NCBI RefSeq assembly: GCF_023716945.1
Contig: NZ_JAMQQF010000019.1
Coordinates: 1-33,391 of the forward strand
From: Frankia sp. AiPs1
GTDB taxonomy: Bacteria > Actinomycetota > Actinomycetes > Frankiales > Frankiaceae
DNA: 33,391 bases
Reading direction: 5' to 3'
The position numbers and the translations under genes were made by a program. Each line of letters opens with the position of its first letter. Within the stretch, counting starts at the first letter, position 1. The notes under the pieces are model-generated. The model made no database searches. It was not told the DNA's origin and saw only the letters and a list, made by a program, of their open reading frames with translations. Shown piece after piece: positions 8,686 through 17,095 of the stretch.

Positions 8686-8984
8686 TCTTCCCGCCGGCGG
8701 TGTCCCGTCCACGGGCGGTCATCACCGTGGGTGACGCGCCTGACCGGGGTCGGGTCGTGACGGTCGACCCGATGGACGCCCGGGAAGACCGCGCGGCACG
8801 CGAGGCATCTACCTACTCTTTGTGATAGAGCGATCACGCGCTACGTTGACGATGGGCGCCAACGCGCTTGTTAATGACATCCGGTGATTTTGTCGGCCGT
8901 TTCCGTCGTTCCATGAGGATTCTCTGCCCATGAGGATTCTCTGCCTCAGACGGCCGACGCACCGGGAGGAGGGCGGGACGGGGA
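8686..8984. promoter_or_regulatory. Upstream region of the GGDEF-EAL gene with three repeat structures
   Basis: No gene. It holds GTGAT-N6-ATCAC (8822-8837), resembling a CRP/FNR-type half-site pair but with two extra bases between the halves; a 9-bp inverted repeat GTCGGCCGT (8892-8900) / ACGGCCGAC (8950-8958); and, inside that, a perfect 17-bp tandem duplication. This is a dense set of possible control sites just before a c-di-GMP enzyme gene. Confidence 0.4.
8911..8944 (+). repeat. Perfect 17-bp tandem duplication
   Basis: The unit CCATGAGGATTCTCTGC occurs twice without a gap (8911-8927, 8928-8944), 40 bp before the start of the GGDEF-EAL gene. Being perfect, it looks recent. Each copy carries an ATG, but neither opens a frame that leads into the gene. 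Confidence 0.9.
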
Positions 8985-11492
8985 ATGCTCGTCGACGCCG
9001 CCGCGATCGCTGCCGGCCTGACCGCGACGCTGAGCTGCGCGTGGTCCGGACGTCGGCTCGGCCGGCCCCGTGGCCGCTGGCTGGTCTGGCTGTCGTTCGC
9101 GTTGACCGCCTGGACCGTGGGGCAGGCGGCATGGACGCTGCACCGCTGGGACCGGCTCGCCACCGCCCGCCCGTCGGTCGCGGACGTCGGGTACCTCGCC
9201 GACGCCGGGCAGCTCGCCATGCCCGTCCTGGCCCTCGCCGCTCTCGCCGCGGTACCGGCGAGCCGGGTGCGGCGTTCCCGGGCCCGATGCACGCTGCTTG
9301 CCTCCTCGACCTCGGTCCGGGGACTGGGCGAGATGGGCTGGCCCGCCGGCGGAGGCTCGCGGCTGGGCCGCCTCGCCGACGGCCCGCGGTCTGCCGGCGG
9401 GCCCGACGGCGCGGGTGGTGGTGCTACGGGTGCGGGTGCTGCGGGTGCGAGTGCTGGCGGCGGTGGCGGGGGCGAGGGGTCCCGGTTGACCGACGGGCTC
9501 GTCGGTGTGCCGGCCGCGGCTCTGGACGAGATCATCCTCGGTGGTTCGCTGTTCCTACTCACCTGGTCGGGCATCCTGGCGGGCCTCGGCGAGGCCGACG
9601 CCACCGCCGCTGGCGGGGGCGAAAGCGGCGTCGGGGTGGTGCGCCAACTGGCAGCGGTCGCGCATCCGATCGTCGTCCTCGTCCTGGCGCTCGCGGTCCT
9701 GCATGTCGCGGGCTTTCGCCAGCCGGTCGACCTGCCGGCCGTCGCCGCGGCCGGGACCGGCCTGGTGTTCCTGGCGGTGGTCGGAGCCTGGTGCAAGCAG
9801 GTCGGCGGCGATGCCGGTCGGCTGGGTAGCTCGTTGGCGGATCTTGGCGCGGTAGCCGGCGCCTTGCTCGTCGTCCTGGCGGCGTGGCGAGCGGGTTGGG
9901 CGGGTGACGGGGGTCGGGCGGCTCGAGACGGGCCACGCGGCGACCTTGTCGGCTGGCTGCGGCTCGCGGCGCCCTACGTTCCCGCCGCCGGCGTCGGCGC
10001 GCTGATGCTGGACCGATCGCGGGCAGGCGTCGTGCTCGACCCGGTCCAGATCGTGGTCGGCTCGGCCCTGATCGCCGCCGTCCTCGTCCGGCAGATGGTC
10101 ACTCTGCGGGCGAGCCAGCGGCTGGTGGCGCTCGTCGGGAGCGCCGAGCGCGAGGTGCAGCACTGGACCTCGCACGATTCGCTCACCGAGCTCGCCAATC
10201 GCACGCTGTTCCACCAGCGGCTGACCGACGCCCTCGCCGCCAGCCGCCGCGACGGTCGGGACGTCGCCGTCCTGTACTGCGACCTCGACGACTTCCGCAT
10301 CATCAACGACAGCCTCGGCCACGCCGCCGGAGACCACCTGCTGCGTGCCGTCGGCCAGCGCCTGCGACACTGCGTGCGCGTCACGGACACCGTCGCCCGG
10401 CTGGGCTCCGACGAGTTCGCCGTGCTGCTCGACGGGGGGCAGGAGCTGCCCGAGTCGGTCGCCGAACGCGTGCTCGCGGCCCTGCGCCAACCCGTGTCGG
10501 TGGGCGGCCATCACTGGCCCGCGCGGGGCAGCGTGGGGCTGGTTGTGGCCGGCCGTACCCAGGAGACGGCCGAGGCCCTGCTGCGCCGGGCCGACACGGC
10601 CGTGCACGCGGCGAAGCGGACGGGCAAGAACCGCCTGGTCGTCTATCGGCCCGGGTTGTGCGCCGCACCCGGTGCCCATTTCGCCGACGGCACCCATCTC
10701 GCCGACGCACTGGCCACCGCCCTGCGCCGCGGCGGCCGATCGGCCGGATTCGACGTCCACTACCAGCCCATCGTGCGCCTGCGTGACCGCAGTCTCGTCG
10801 CCCTGGAGGCGCTCGCCCGGTGGACGGCACCGGGCTGTGGACCCGTGCCGCCCGGCACCTTCGTCGCCGCCGCGGAGAACGGCGGCATCGTCGGCACCCT
10901 CGACGACATGGTCCTCACCCAGGCCTGTACGGAGATCGCGGTGGCCTACCCGGACTCGCCGTTGCGCCTGCACGTGAACGTCTCGGCCAGCAGGGTCGCC
11001 GACACGACCCTGCTCGACAGCGTCGCCCGCGCGCTCGCAGCCAGTCGCTTCGATCCCCGACGTCTGGTCGTCGAGATCACCGAGACGAGCCGGATCGACG
11101 ACCTGCACGGTGCGCGCGAGGTGCTCGACGAGGTGCGTGCGCTGGGCGTCGCCGTAGCACTGGACGACGTTGGCGCGGGCAACAGCACGCTCGCCGCGAT
11201 GCACCTGCTTCCTGTGGACGTCGTGAAGCTGGACAGGACCCTGCTGGAACCTCCCCAGGATGGGGGCCGGGCCGCGGCGATGCGCCGCTCGATGATCATT
11301 CTGGCGCACGCCCTCGGCGCCATCGTCGTCGCCGAGGGCATCGAGCGCGAGGGCCAGATTGCCGAGCTGGAGGAACTCGGATGCGAGCTGGGTCAGGGGT
11401 ACTTCTTCGCGCGGCCGGGTCCGCTGCCCCTTTCGCCGATCCGGCCGTGGCCTCCCGCCGGCGGGCCGCTGCCAGGCCCCGAGCCGTCCTGA
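8985..11492 (+). CDS. Membrane GGDEF-EAL protein (c-di-GMP metabolism)
   Basis: 835-residue protein with an N-terminal membrane region and tandem GGDEF and EAL domains, which make and degrade c-di-GMP. Hydrophobic segments appear near residues 1-20, 32-52, 75-92, 182-200, 225-243, 255-275, 287-305 and 355-378. A Gly/Ala-rich, low-complexity loop lies near 110-165. GGDEF domain: about 395-555, from HDSLTELANRTLFHQRL; its signature is GSDEF (474-478), so one Gly is replaced by Ser, a variant that can still be active. EAL domain: about 577-825, with EAL at 608-610 (ALEALARW), then HVNVSAS, VVEITETS, ALDDVGAGNSTL, VVKLDRTLL, VAEGIE and GQGYFFARP. The metal and catalytic acid positions I know for active phosphodiesterases seem intact. 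ATG at 8985 follows a GGAGGAGGG stretch. Net activity cannot be read from sequence. Confidence 0.92.
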   Translation: MLVDAAAIAAGLTATLSCAWSGRRLGRPRGRWLVWLSFALTAWTVGQAAWTLHRWDRLATARPSVADVGYLADAGQLAMPVLALAALAAVPASRVRRSRARCTLLASSTSVRGLGEMGWPAGGGSRLGRLADGPRSAGGPDGAGGGATGAGAAGASAGGGGGGEGSRLTDGLVGVPAAALDEIILGGSLFLLTWSGILAGLGEADATAAGGGESGVGVVRQLAAVAHPIVVLVLALAVLHVAGFRQPVDLPAVAAAGTGLVFLAVVGAWCKQVGGDAGRLGSSLADLGAVAGALLVVLAAWRAGWAGDGGRAARDGPRGDLVGWLRLAAPYVPAAGVGALMLDRSRAGVVLDPVQIVVGSALIAAVLVRQMVTLRASQRLVALVGSAEREVQHWTSHDSLTELANRTLFHQRLTDALAASRRDGRDVAVLYCDLDDFRIINDSLGHAAGDHLLRAVGQRLRHCVRVTDTVARLGSDEFAVLLDGGQELPESVAERVLAALRQPVSVGGHHWPARGSVGLVVAGRTQETAEALLRRADTAVHAAKRTGKNRLVVYRPGLCAAPGAHFADGTHLADALATALRRGGRSAGFDVHYQPIVRLRDRSLVALEALARWTAPGCGPVPPGTFVAAAENGGIVGTLDDMVLTQACTEIAVAYPDSPLRLHVNVSASRVADTTLLDSVARALAASRFDPRRLVVEITETSRIDDLHGAREVLDEVRALGVAVALDDVGAGNSTLAAMHLLPVDVVKLDRTLLEPPQDGGRAAAMRRSMIILAHALGAIVVAEGIEREGQIAELEELGCELGQGYFFARPGPLPLSPIRPWPPAGGPLPGPEPS

Positions 11493-11562
11493 GGGACAGC
11501 CCCAGCCGCCTGACACCGCCTGGTTGGCGGTCCCCGTCCCTGCCGGCACCCGCCGGGCCTGA

Positions 11563-12315
11563 TCAGGGCACCGGCGCCCGGGCGACCAGGAGCGCCGCCG
11601 TCGTTGCGCCACCCACCCCCAGGTGGCGTGCCTGCGCGAGATCGTCGACGGTGTCGACGTCGCGTCGTAGCCCAGGAACCGAGGACCCGAGGGTGTCGGT
11701 CAGGTCGACGGCGCCTGAGCGGCGGTGCGCATCGTGGCTGAGCGGTCCGAACGACGGGCCCAGCGGCGACCCGGTTGCGGCGGTGAGTAACACGGTGCCC
11801 GTGCCCGCCGCGTCGGCGAGGACCGCGCGGCGGTGGTTGCCGGCGGCCGCCAGCGCCTGGTGCAGCTCCGCGGTCCGCAGCGCCGGCAGATCCCCGGACA
11901 GGGCCGCCAGCGGGTGCCCTGGCCAGCGGCCCGCGGCAAGCTCTGCGCCGTGCGCCAGGGCCGGATTGAGGCCCTGGTCGGGGGTGTCCGGAACAACGAC
12001 GAGGCGGGCCCGCTCCCGCGTTGACAGCGCGAGGGTCGGTGCCCGACCCGCTTCGTGCCCGGCGCCGATGTCACCCTGGTCCCGCAACTGCCACAGCGCT
12101 CGGCGGACCGTCTGATCATTGGTCACGATCACCACAGCGCCGACGAGGTCGGTTGCCGAGGCGAGCACGGCCGTCACCGTGTCGAGGGCCATCGCGAGCG
12201 CCAGCCGGCTACGGTCCGGCCGGTCCAGCCGGCTCTTCGCCCGCGCCAGGTTCTTCAGCGGCAGAAGGACCGTCCAGGACGCCCCGCCTCGTGGGAGCCA
12301 CACGAAGGTGACCAT
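11563..12315 (-). CDS. cofC: CofC/FbiD guanylyltransferase (coenzyme F420 synthesis)
   Basis: Transfers GMP from GTP to 2-phospho-L-lactate or, as shown for mycobacterial FbiD, phosphoenolpyruvate, making the precursor that CofD/FbiA joins to the deazaflavin Fo. The 250-residue product has the family stretches VLLPLKNLARAKSRL (nucleotide binding, near residue 16), VVPDTPDQGLNPALAHG, LSGDLPALR (metal-binding Asp) and FGPLSHDAHRRSGA. The start ATG at 12315 gives the normal N-terminus; the frame stays open another 220 codons upstream but only with low-complexity sequence. The ppk-cofC/fbiD-gpsA neighbourhood is conserved in Mycobacterium. It is divergent from gpsA across 540 bp and convergent with the GGDEF-EAL gene, 70 bp apart. 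Confidence 0.9.
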   Translation of the reverse strand: MVTFVWLPRGGASWTVLLPLKNLARAKSRLDRPDRSRLALAMALDTVTAVLASATDLVGAVVIVTNDQTVRRALWQLRDQGDIGAGHEAGRAPTLALSTRERARLVVVPDTPDQGLNPALAHGAELAAGRWPGHPLAALSGDLPALRTAELHQALAAAGNHRRAVLADAAGTGTVLLTAATGSPLGPSFGPLSHDAHRRSGAVDLTDTLGSSVPGLRRDVDTVDDLAQARHLGVGGATTAALLVARAPVP

Positions 12316-12855
12316 AGGCCATGACGCCGGGCGGCGTCGCGACCCGACGTCCCGGTCCGGTTGGTGGCCAGCGGAGTCAGGGGCACATTTCGCCGGAGTC
12401 GGCCGACGTCGCGCGTTGCTCGTGGGGTGAGCGTCGTCTGCACGCGTATCCCCACTGTCCGCCTCCAGTCGCTGCCCGCGTTGATCGTGCGGGTGGCGGG
12501 CACGGCCCTTCGCTGAGCGTGGCCTCTCGGCGGTGGAGTCGTGGGAGTCTCCCTGGTGGGCGGCAACGTCGTTGGTGAGCGCCGCATCCTGCGTGATGCC
12601 CGCCAGAGCGGCGTCTACGGTCGAGTGTGAGGACGCGGTGGGCACGCCATCGCGCAGCGTCGGGGTGCTCGCCGCACCGGACGTCGACGCCGGTCCCGTG
12701 ACCCATCCGGAGGGAACCATTACCGCCGATCCCAACAACCGGTCCGAGGATGCCGCGAGCGGTGTCGCGGCCCTGCCCCCGGCCCCGGCCCGACCCGGCG
12801 GGTCCCGCGCCGGCGCGATCGTGGTCGGTCGTCGCGCTGCTCCCGGGAGGACAAG
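12316..12855. other. Long spacer between cofC and gpsA, with a doubtful small ORF
   Basis: No recognised gene. A plus-strand frame at 12533-12859 (108 codons from ATG) has high G/C third positions and stops by overlapping the gpsA GTG by four bases (GTGA), the way coupled genes do. Its product (MESWESPWWAATSLVSAASC...) resembles no family I know, is Ala/Pro-rich, and lacks a ribosome site, so I leave it as a possible leader ORF. In some relatives an acyltransferase (plsC) gene sits next to gpsA; none is seen here. Confidence 0.4.
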
Positions 12856-13866
12856 GTGAGGCGGGTTGCGGTGCTGACCGCCGGGTCGTGGGGGACCGTC
12901 TTCGCGAAGGTCCTGGCGGATGCGGGCGCCCGGGTCGGCCTCGTCGCCCGAGACCCGGAGGTCATCCGCTCGATCAACAACCGGCATGTCAACCCCCGCT
13001 ACCTGCCTTCGGTTCAGCTCCCCGACCGGATCCGGGCGATGTCCGATCCGGGCAGCGCGTTGGCGGGCGCTGAGCTCGTGGTGCTGGCCGTTCCCTCACA
13101 GGCGCTGCGTTCGGTGCTCGCCCGCTGGGTGCCGCGGATCGCGCCCGACGCGATCTACGTCAGTCTGATGAAGGGGGTCGAGGCGGGTAGCCGGCTGCGG
13201 ATGAGCCAGGTCATCGCCGAGGTCGCCGGAGTGACGCCGGACCGAATCGCGGTCGTCAGCGGCCCGAACCTGGCCCATGAGATCGCTGCGGAGCATCCGG
13301 CGGCGACCGTGGTCGCCAGCACCTCGACCCGGACGGCGGAAGTCGTCCAGGCTGCCTGTTGGACCCCCTACTTCCGGCCCTACACCAACCATGATGTGAC
13401 CGGTTGCGAGCTCGGCGGCGCGGTAAAAAACGTCATCGCCCTTGCTGCGGGCATGCTCGAGGGAATGGGTTTCGGTACCAACAGCCTCGCCTCGCTGATC
13501 ACCCGAGGTCTGGCCGAGACGGCACGGCTGGGCATCGCGTTGGGTGCGGAACCGATGACATTCGCCGGTCTGGCGGGGCTCGGTGATCTCGTGGCGACCT
13601 GCGGCTCGCCGCTGTCGCGTAACCGGACCTTCGGCGAGAAGCTGGGGCGCGGACTCAGCCTGGAGCAGGTGGAGGCGGAGCAGCGGCAGGTCGCGGAGGG
13701 GGTGCGGTCCTGCCGACCGTTGCTGGCCATGGCCGATCAGCTAGGCGTCTCGATGCCCATCACGCAACAGGTCGAGCGGGTGCTCTATGAGGGTCTGCCG
13801 CCGCTGGAGGCGGTCAAGGATCTGATGAGCCGGGAGCCGGGGCCGGAGTACCGACCACATCGGTGA
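12856..13866 (+). CDS. gpsA: NAD(P)-dependent glycerol-3-phosphate dehydrogenase
   Basis: Reduces dihydroxyacetone phosphate to sn-glycerol 3-phosphate for phospholipid synthesis. 336 residues, normal length. The Rossmann motif is [19 protein letters not shown]; the first Gly of the usual GAGSWG is Thr8 here. The catalytic lysine is Lys191 in [13 protein letters not shown], followed by the family's [17 protein letters not shown] and [12 protein letters not shown]. Also [12 protein letters not shown] and [16 protein letters not shown] are typical. The GTG start at 12856 follows GGGAGGACAAG closely. Second or ancestral copy cannot be decided, but the position beside cofC and ddl equals gpsA2 of Mycobacterium. 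Confidence 0.95.
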   Translation: MRRVAVLTAGSWGTVFAKVLADAGARVGLVARDPEVIRSINNRHVNPRYLPSVQLPDRIRAMSDPGSALAGAELVVLAVPSQALRSVLARWVPRIAPDAIYVSLMKGVEAGSRLRMSQVIAEVAGVTPDRIAVVSGPNLAHEIAAEHPAATVVASTSTRTAEVVQAACWTPYFRPYTNHDVTGCELGGAVKNVIALAAGMLEGMGFGTNSLASLITRGLAETARLGIALGAEPMTFAGLAGLGDLVATCGSPLSRNRTFGEKLGRGLSLEQVEAEQRQVAEGVRSCRPLLAMADQLGVSMPITQQVERVLYEGLPPLEAVKDLMSREPGPEYRPHR

Positions 13867-13911
13867 CGTCGGGGCCGGACCGGAGCGGCCAGCCGCGGAT
13901 GACACTTCGGC

Positions 13912-14041
13912 TGGCTTTGGCATGAGCTCCTGGCTTTGGCGTGGGGCTCGTGGCTTTGGCGTGGCCTCGATGGCCTGGCACTGGCTCGTGGGCCTGGCAT
14001 GGCTCGATCGGGCGGGAGGCTCGATCAGGCGGGAGGCTCGG
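13912..14041 (+). repeat. Degenerate 17-20-bp tandem repeat array running into the murA end
   Basis: About seven units: 13912, 13931 and 13951 start TGGCTTTGGC; 13971 and 13989 carry variants with CCTGGCA; 14008 and 14025 share CGGGAGGCTCG. The first three are very alike, and each unit ends in a CTC-containing motif. The last unit contains the stop codon and the last codons of murA (minus strand), so the array shapes the protein's Pro/Ser-rich C-terminus. There are no unique spacers, so this is not CRISPR. Confidence 0.75.
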
Positions 14042-15446
14042 GTGACGGGCTGGCAGCGCGGGGGGCGGGCACCGGATCCGCGTCGACGCGGGCCCCGATC
14101 GAGCGCAGCTTGCCGACCGGGTCCTCATATCCGCGCTCAAGGAATCTGGTTCCGCGGATGACACTCGTTCCGTCCGCGACCAGCGCGGCGAGCACGTAGG
14201 CGAAACCCGCCCGCAGGTCAGGAATCGTAAGATCACAGCCGGTGAGGGGAGTCGGGCCGCTCACGACCGCCGAGTGCTCGAAGTCGCGGGCGGCGAACCG
14301 GCACGACTTTCCGCCGAGGCAAAGCGTCGACAGCGCGATGTCGGCGCCCATCTCCGCGAGCTGGCGGGTGTAACCGAACCGGTCCTCGTAGATCGTCTCA
14401 TGGATCACCGAGGCTCCCCTTGCCTGGGTCAACAACACCACCAGCGGCTGCTGCCAGTCGGTCATGAACCCAGGGTGCACGTCGGTCTGCACATGCGCGG
14501 CGGTGAGCGGCCGGGCTCGGAAGAACGTCATGCCACGAGGGGTCACCTCGAACTCGCCGCCCAGTCGGCGCAAGTGGTTCAAGAACGTCATCAGGTGCTC
14601 CTGCCGGGCGCCGATCACCTCCACCCGTCCCCCGGTGGCCACCGCGGCGGCAGCGAATGACGCCACCTCGATCCGGTCGTGGATGGGCGCGTGCGTGGCG
14701 CCGCGCAGCGTTGCGACGCCCTGGACGACGATCGTCCGGTCGGTCTCCACGTCGACCAGGGCACCCATCTGCTGCAGGAACAGGATGAGGTCGACGACCT
14801 CCGGTTCCACCGCGGCATTGGAGATTACTGTGGTGCCCTGCGCGCGCACCGCCGCGAGCAGCAGGTTCTCGGTCGCGCCGACGCTCGGGAACGGCAGGGC
14901 GACGTGGGTGCCGCGCAGGCCGAGGGTCTTGACCTGCACGGAACGCACCTGTTCGACGATCTCCGCACCCATCGCCCGCAGCCCGGCGAGATGGAAGTCG
15001 ACTGGTCGCTTCCCGATACGGCACCCGCCCGGGAGCGGGATCACGGCCTCGCCGACGCGGTGCAGCAGCGGACCCATCATGAGGATCGGGATGCGGTTCA
15101 CCCCGGAGTAGGCCTCCGACAGTGAGGCGTCGACGATCCGTTCGGTGGTGAGCCGCACCGTGTGTCTGTCGAGCCATTCCACCTGGGTGCCGAGGTCCGT
15201 GAGCATACCCAGGACGACGTCGACCTCGGCGATGCGCGGGACCCGGGTGAGCGTGCACGGCTGTGGGGTGAGCAGGGTGGCCACCAGCAGTTTGGTGACC
15301 GAGTTCTTGGCGCCGGATGCCTCGACCGAGCCCCGCAGAGGAGCGCCGCCGCTGATGCGGTACCACCGGTGGTCCGCGCCTGCCGGCGAGTCGCCTGCCT
15401 GGGTGGCCACCCCCTGGGTGGCCACCGCAGTATTTTTCGGCCCCAC
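14025..15446 (-). CDS. murA: UDP-GlcNAc 1-carboxyvinyltransferase (MurA family)
   Basis: Enolpyruvyl transferase of the first committed step in peptidoglycan precursor synthesis. 473 residues, somewhat longer than the usual 420, owing to an N-terminal leader of about 28 residues and a Pro/Ser-rich tail. The family residues are present: SGAKNSVTKLLVA (Lys47-Asn48) and the active-site loop PLPGGCRIGKRPVDFHLAGL with Cys142, the fosfomycin-sensitive cysteine. GTG start at 15446, with GGGAGG about seven bases before it. Actinobacteria often have two MurA-like genes; from sequence wording (for example NRIPILMMGPLLHR) this one looks like the second, less typical copy, but I cannot show that without the rest of the genome. 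Lies about 100 bp downstream of thiD on the same strand. Confidence 0.9.
   Translation of the reverse strand: MGPKNTAVATQGVATQAGDSPAGADHRWYRISGGAPLRGSVEASGAKNSVTKLLVATLLTPQPCTLTRVPRIAEVDVVLGMLTDLGTQVEWLDRHTVRLTTERIVDASLSEAYSGVNRIPILMMGPLLHRVGEAVIPLPGGCRIGKRPVDFHLAGLRAMGAEIVEQVRSVQVKTLGLRGTHVALPFPSVGATENLLLAAVRAQGTTVISNAAVEPEVVDLILFLQQMGALVDVETDRTIVVQGVATLRGATHAPIHDRIEVASFAAAAVATGGRVEVIGARQEHLMTFLNHLRRLGGEFEVTPRGMTFFRARPLTAAHVQTDVHPGFMTDWQQPLVVLLTQARGASVIHETIYEDRFGYTRQLAEMGADIALSTLCLGGKSCRFAARDFEHSAVVSGPTPLTGCDLTIPDLRAGFAYVLAALVADGTSVIRGTRFLERGYEDPVGKLRSIGARVDADPVPAPRAASPSPEPPA
15398..15427. repeat. 15-bp tandem duplication within the murA 5' end
   Basis: Units 15398-15412 and 15413-15427 (CCTGGGTGGCCACC plus one variable base) are in frame and encode the doubled VATQ(G/A) near the N-terminus of the protein. 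Confidence 0.75.
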
Positions 15447-15547
15447 GGGCTACCTCCCACGGCGATGATGCGGATGCGTCAGGTCACATGCGGCGGGGCG
15501 ATTGAACCAGACATCGCACTGCTTGGTTCGGTCCGGACCACTGCCGG

Positions 15548-16411
15548 CTACCTGCGGAGACGATAACCGTGATCTACCGGGCCAATCCCCGCCCCGAGGG
15601 GGAAACCGGCCGCGAGCGCACCACCGACGTACTCTTTCGCGGCCTGAACTGCCCGCGTCGGGGAGTCTCCTCGCGCCAGTCTCGAGGCGATCGCAGAGGC
15701 CAGGGTGCAGCCGGTGCCGTGAGTGTGTCGCCGATCCATCCGACGGCCGCGCAGGAGGATCTCCGTCGAGCCGTCGGTCAGCAGGTCGACCGCGTCGCCG
15801 GGTAGATGACCGCCCTTGATCAGTACCCAGCGTGGCCCCAGCGCGAGCATCGCCGCGGCGGCCCGGGGCAGGTCGGCCTCGTCCCGCACGGTCACACCGG
15901 TCAACAGGCGGACCTCGTCCAGGTTCGGAGTCGCGATCGTCGCCCGCGGCATGAGCTGCCGGCGGACGACGTCGACCGCGTCCGGTGCGAGCAGCGGGTC
16001 GCCGTGCTTCGACACGCCCACCGGATCGACCACGACCGGGGCGCTGATGCGCTCCAGTTCCGTGGCGACCAGGGCGACGAGGGCGGCCGAGGACAGCATG
16101 CCGGTCTTGACCGCGTCGACCCCGATGTCGTCCACCACCGCCCTGATCTGGGCACGGACCGCCTCGGGTGGTAGATCCCAGACGCCATGGACGCCCAGCG
16201 AGTTCTGCGCCGTCACGGCGACGATGGCGCTCATCCCATGGACGCCGAACGCGAGCATCGTCTTGAGATCAGCCTGTATCCCCGCCCCACCACCCGAATC
16301 GGAGCCGGCGATGGTCAGTACCCGGGGCGGCGCCGAAGGTGCTGGCGCGGCGACGGGAGCGGGTTCGATCACGAGACGCTCCGAACCCTCATGTGTCTCC
16401 TCGAGCTTCAC
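15548..16411 (-). CDS. thiD: Hydroxymethylpyrimidine (phosphate) kinase
   Basis: Ribokinase-fold enzyme that phosphorylates HMP and HMP-P in thiamine synthesis. The 287-residue product has [19 protein letters not shown] near residue 33, [16 protein letters not shown] (typically MVAKSG in others; here VGVSKHG), [22 protein letters not shown] and the anion-hole motif [14 protein letters not shown]. The first 28 residues are Ala/Pro-rich and not part of the fold. GTG 16411 lacks a ribosome site; GTG at 16372 (before IEPAPV) is an equal candidate. Divergent from the Lrp-domain gene. I saw no TPP riboswitch upstream. Confidence 0.93.
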   Translation of the reverse strand: MKLEETHEGSERLVIEPAPVAAPAPSAPPRVLTIAGSDSGGGAGIQADLKTMLAFGVHGMSAIVAVTAQNSLGVHGVWDLPPEAVRAQIRAVVDDIGVDAVKTGMLSSAALVALVATELERISAPVVVDPVGVSKHGDPLLAPDAVDVVRRQLMPRATIATPNLDEVRLLTGVTVRDEADLPRAAAAMLALGPRWVLIKGGHLPGDAVDLLTDGSTEILLRGRRMDRRHTHGTGCTLASAIASRLARGDSPTRAVQAAKEYVGGALAAGFPLGAGIGPVDHGYRLRR

Positions 16412-16639
16412 TATCAGTAGCGAGAATCGTGGTTGCCATCACAATCGGGTACGAGGTCGGGCCGTCGCACCCCAGGATTGGGGCCGGATGAGCGTGTGGG
16501 GGGCGTCGACCGGCGCCCGTCGGTCGAGTCGAAGAAATTCCTCGGCCTCAGAGGCTCTCATCCGGCCCGTTTGCCTGTTACCTTCTGTCGGCCCGTAGTT
16601 CTGCTCGACGGGCTGTTGACGTCCGACGAGGGAGCGTCT

Positions 16640-16873
16640 GTGGTCCACGCGTACATCCTTATCCAGACCGAGGTCGGCAAGTCGGCGTCGGTTGCCAAGG
16701 AGATCGAGCAGATCCCTGGGGTCACCCAGGCAGAGGACGTGACCGGTCCTTACGACGTCATCGTGCGCGCCGAAGCGCCCACGGTGGACGATCTGGGCAA
16801 GATGGTCATGTCGAGGGTGCAGTCGGTCGACGGCATCACCCGCACACTGACCTGTCCGGTCGTCCACTTCTGA
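16640..16873 (+). CDS. Stand-alone Lrp/AsnC ligand-binding (RAM) domain protein
   Basis: 77-residue protein equal to the C-terminal effector domain of Lrp/AsnC regulators, without the helix-turn-helix. It starts MVHAYILIQTEVGKSASVAK, includes GVTQAEDVTGPYDVIVRAEA (the ligand-site region) and ends LTCPVVHF. Such proteins form octamers or decamers and bind amino acids; they may modulate full-length Lrp proteins. The GTG at 16640 has GAGGGA six bases before it, which excludes the longer upstream reading frame. A TACCTT at 16579-16584 could be the -10 box. Conserved in this chromosomal neighbourhood of actinobacteria as far as I recall. Confidence 0.9.
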   Translation: MVHAYILIQTEVGKSASVAKEIEQIPGVTQAEDVTGPYDVIVRAEAPTVDDLGKMVMSRVQSVDGITRTLTCPVVHF

Positions 16874-17047
16874 GGGCCGCGGGCCCGTGCCTCGGTGGGG
16901 GCGGCGGGCATGCTGGCGCTCCGTCCGCCGATCGTTCGCTCGGGGATCCTGACAGGAATGCCGGCAGACCCTGACCGTCGGTCGGCGGTGGTTGCCGCCG
17001 ATGGGGTCGACGGCGCCCAATGGGCGGCCCCTGCGATGGCCACAATC

Positions 17048-17095
17048 GGGTCGTGACAGCAGTGGGTCGTGACAGCAGTGGGTCGTGACATGCAG
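17048..17095 (+). repeat. 16-bp tandem repeat, three copies, over the start of the lipoprotein gene
   Basis: GGGTCGTGACAGCAGT at 17048 and 17064 is identical; a third copy at 17080 differs in its last four bases. Copies supply several GTGA(C) start-like triplets, so copy number could change which start codon is used for the gene downstream. Confidence 0.85.

Noticed and set aside
8821-8838. CRP-type site TGTGA...TCAC
   Set aside because: The gap between halves is eight, not six, bases; kept only as an inverted repeat.
9555-11612. 685-codon minus-strand frame over the GGDEF-EAL gene
   Set aside because: Shadow; composition without any domain, while the plus strand holds complete GGDEF and EAL motifs.
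13912-14041. Possible CRISPR array
   Set aside because: Units are contiguous and degenerate with no unique spacers, and no cas genes are present.
15504-15539. Dyad GAACCA/TGGTTC and GGTCCGGACC between murA and thiD
   Set aside because: Short, GC-rich and with a 14-nt loop; too likely by chance to list as a feature.
16412-16639. TPP riboswitch expected for a thiamine gene
   Set aside because: I could not find the conserved THI-box strings (CTGAGA, ACCTGATCTGG-like) on the thiD strand.
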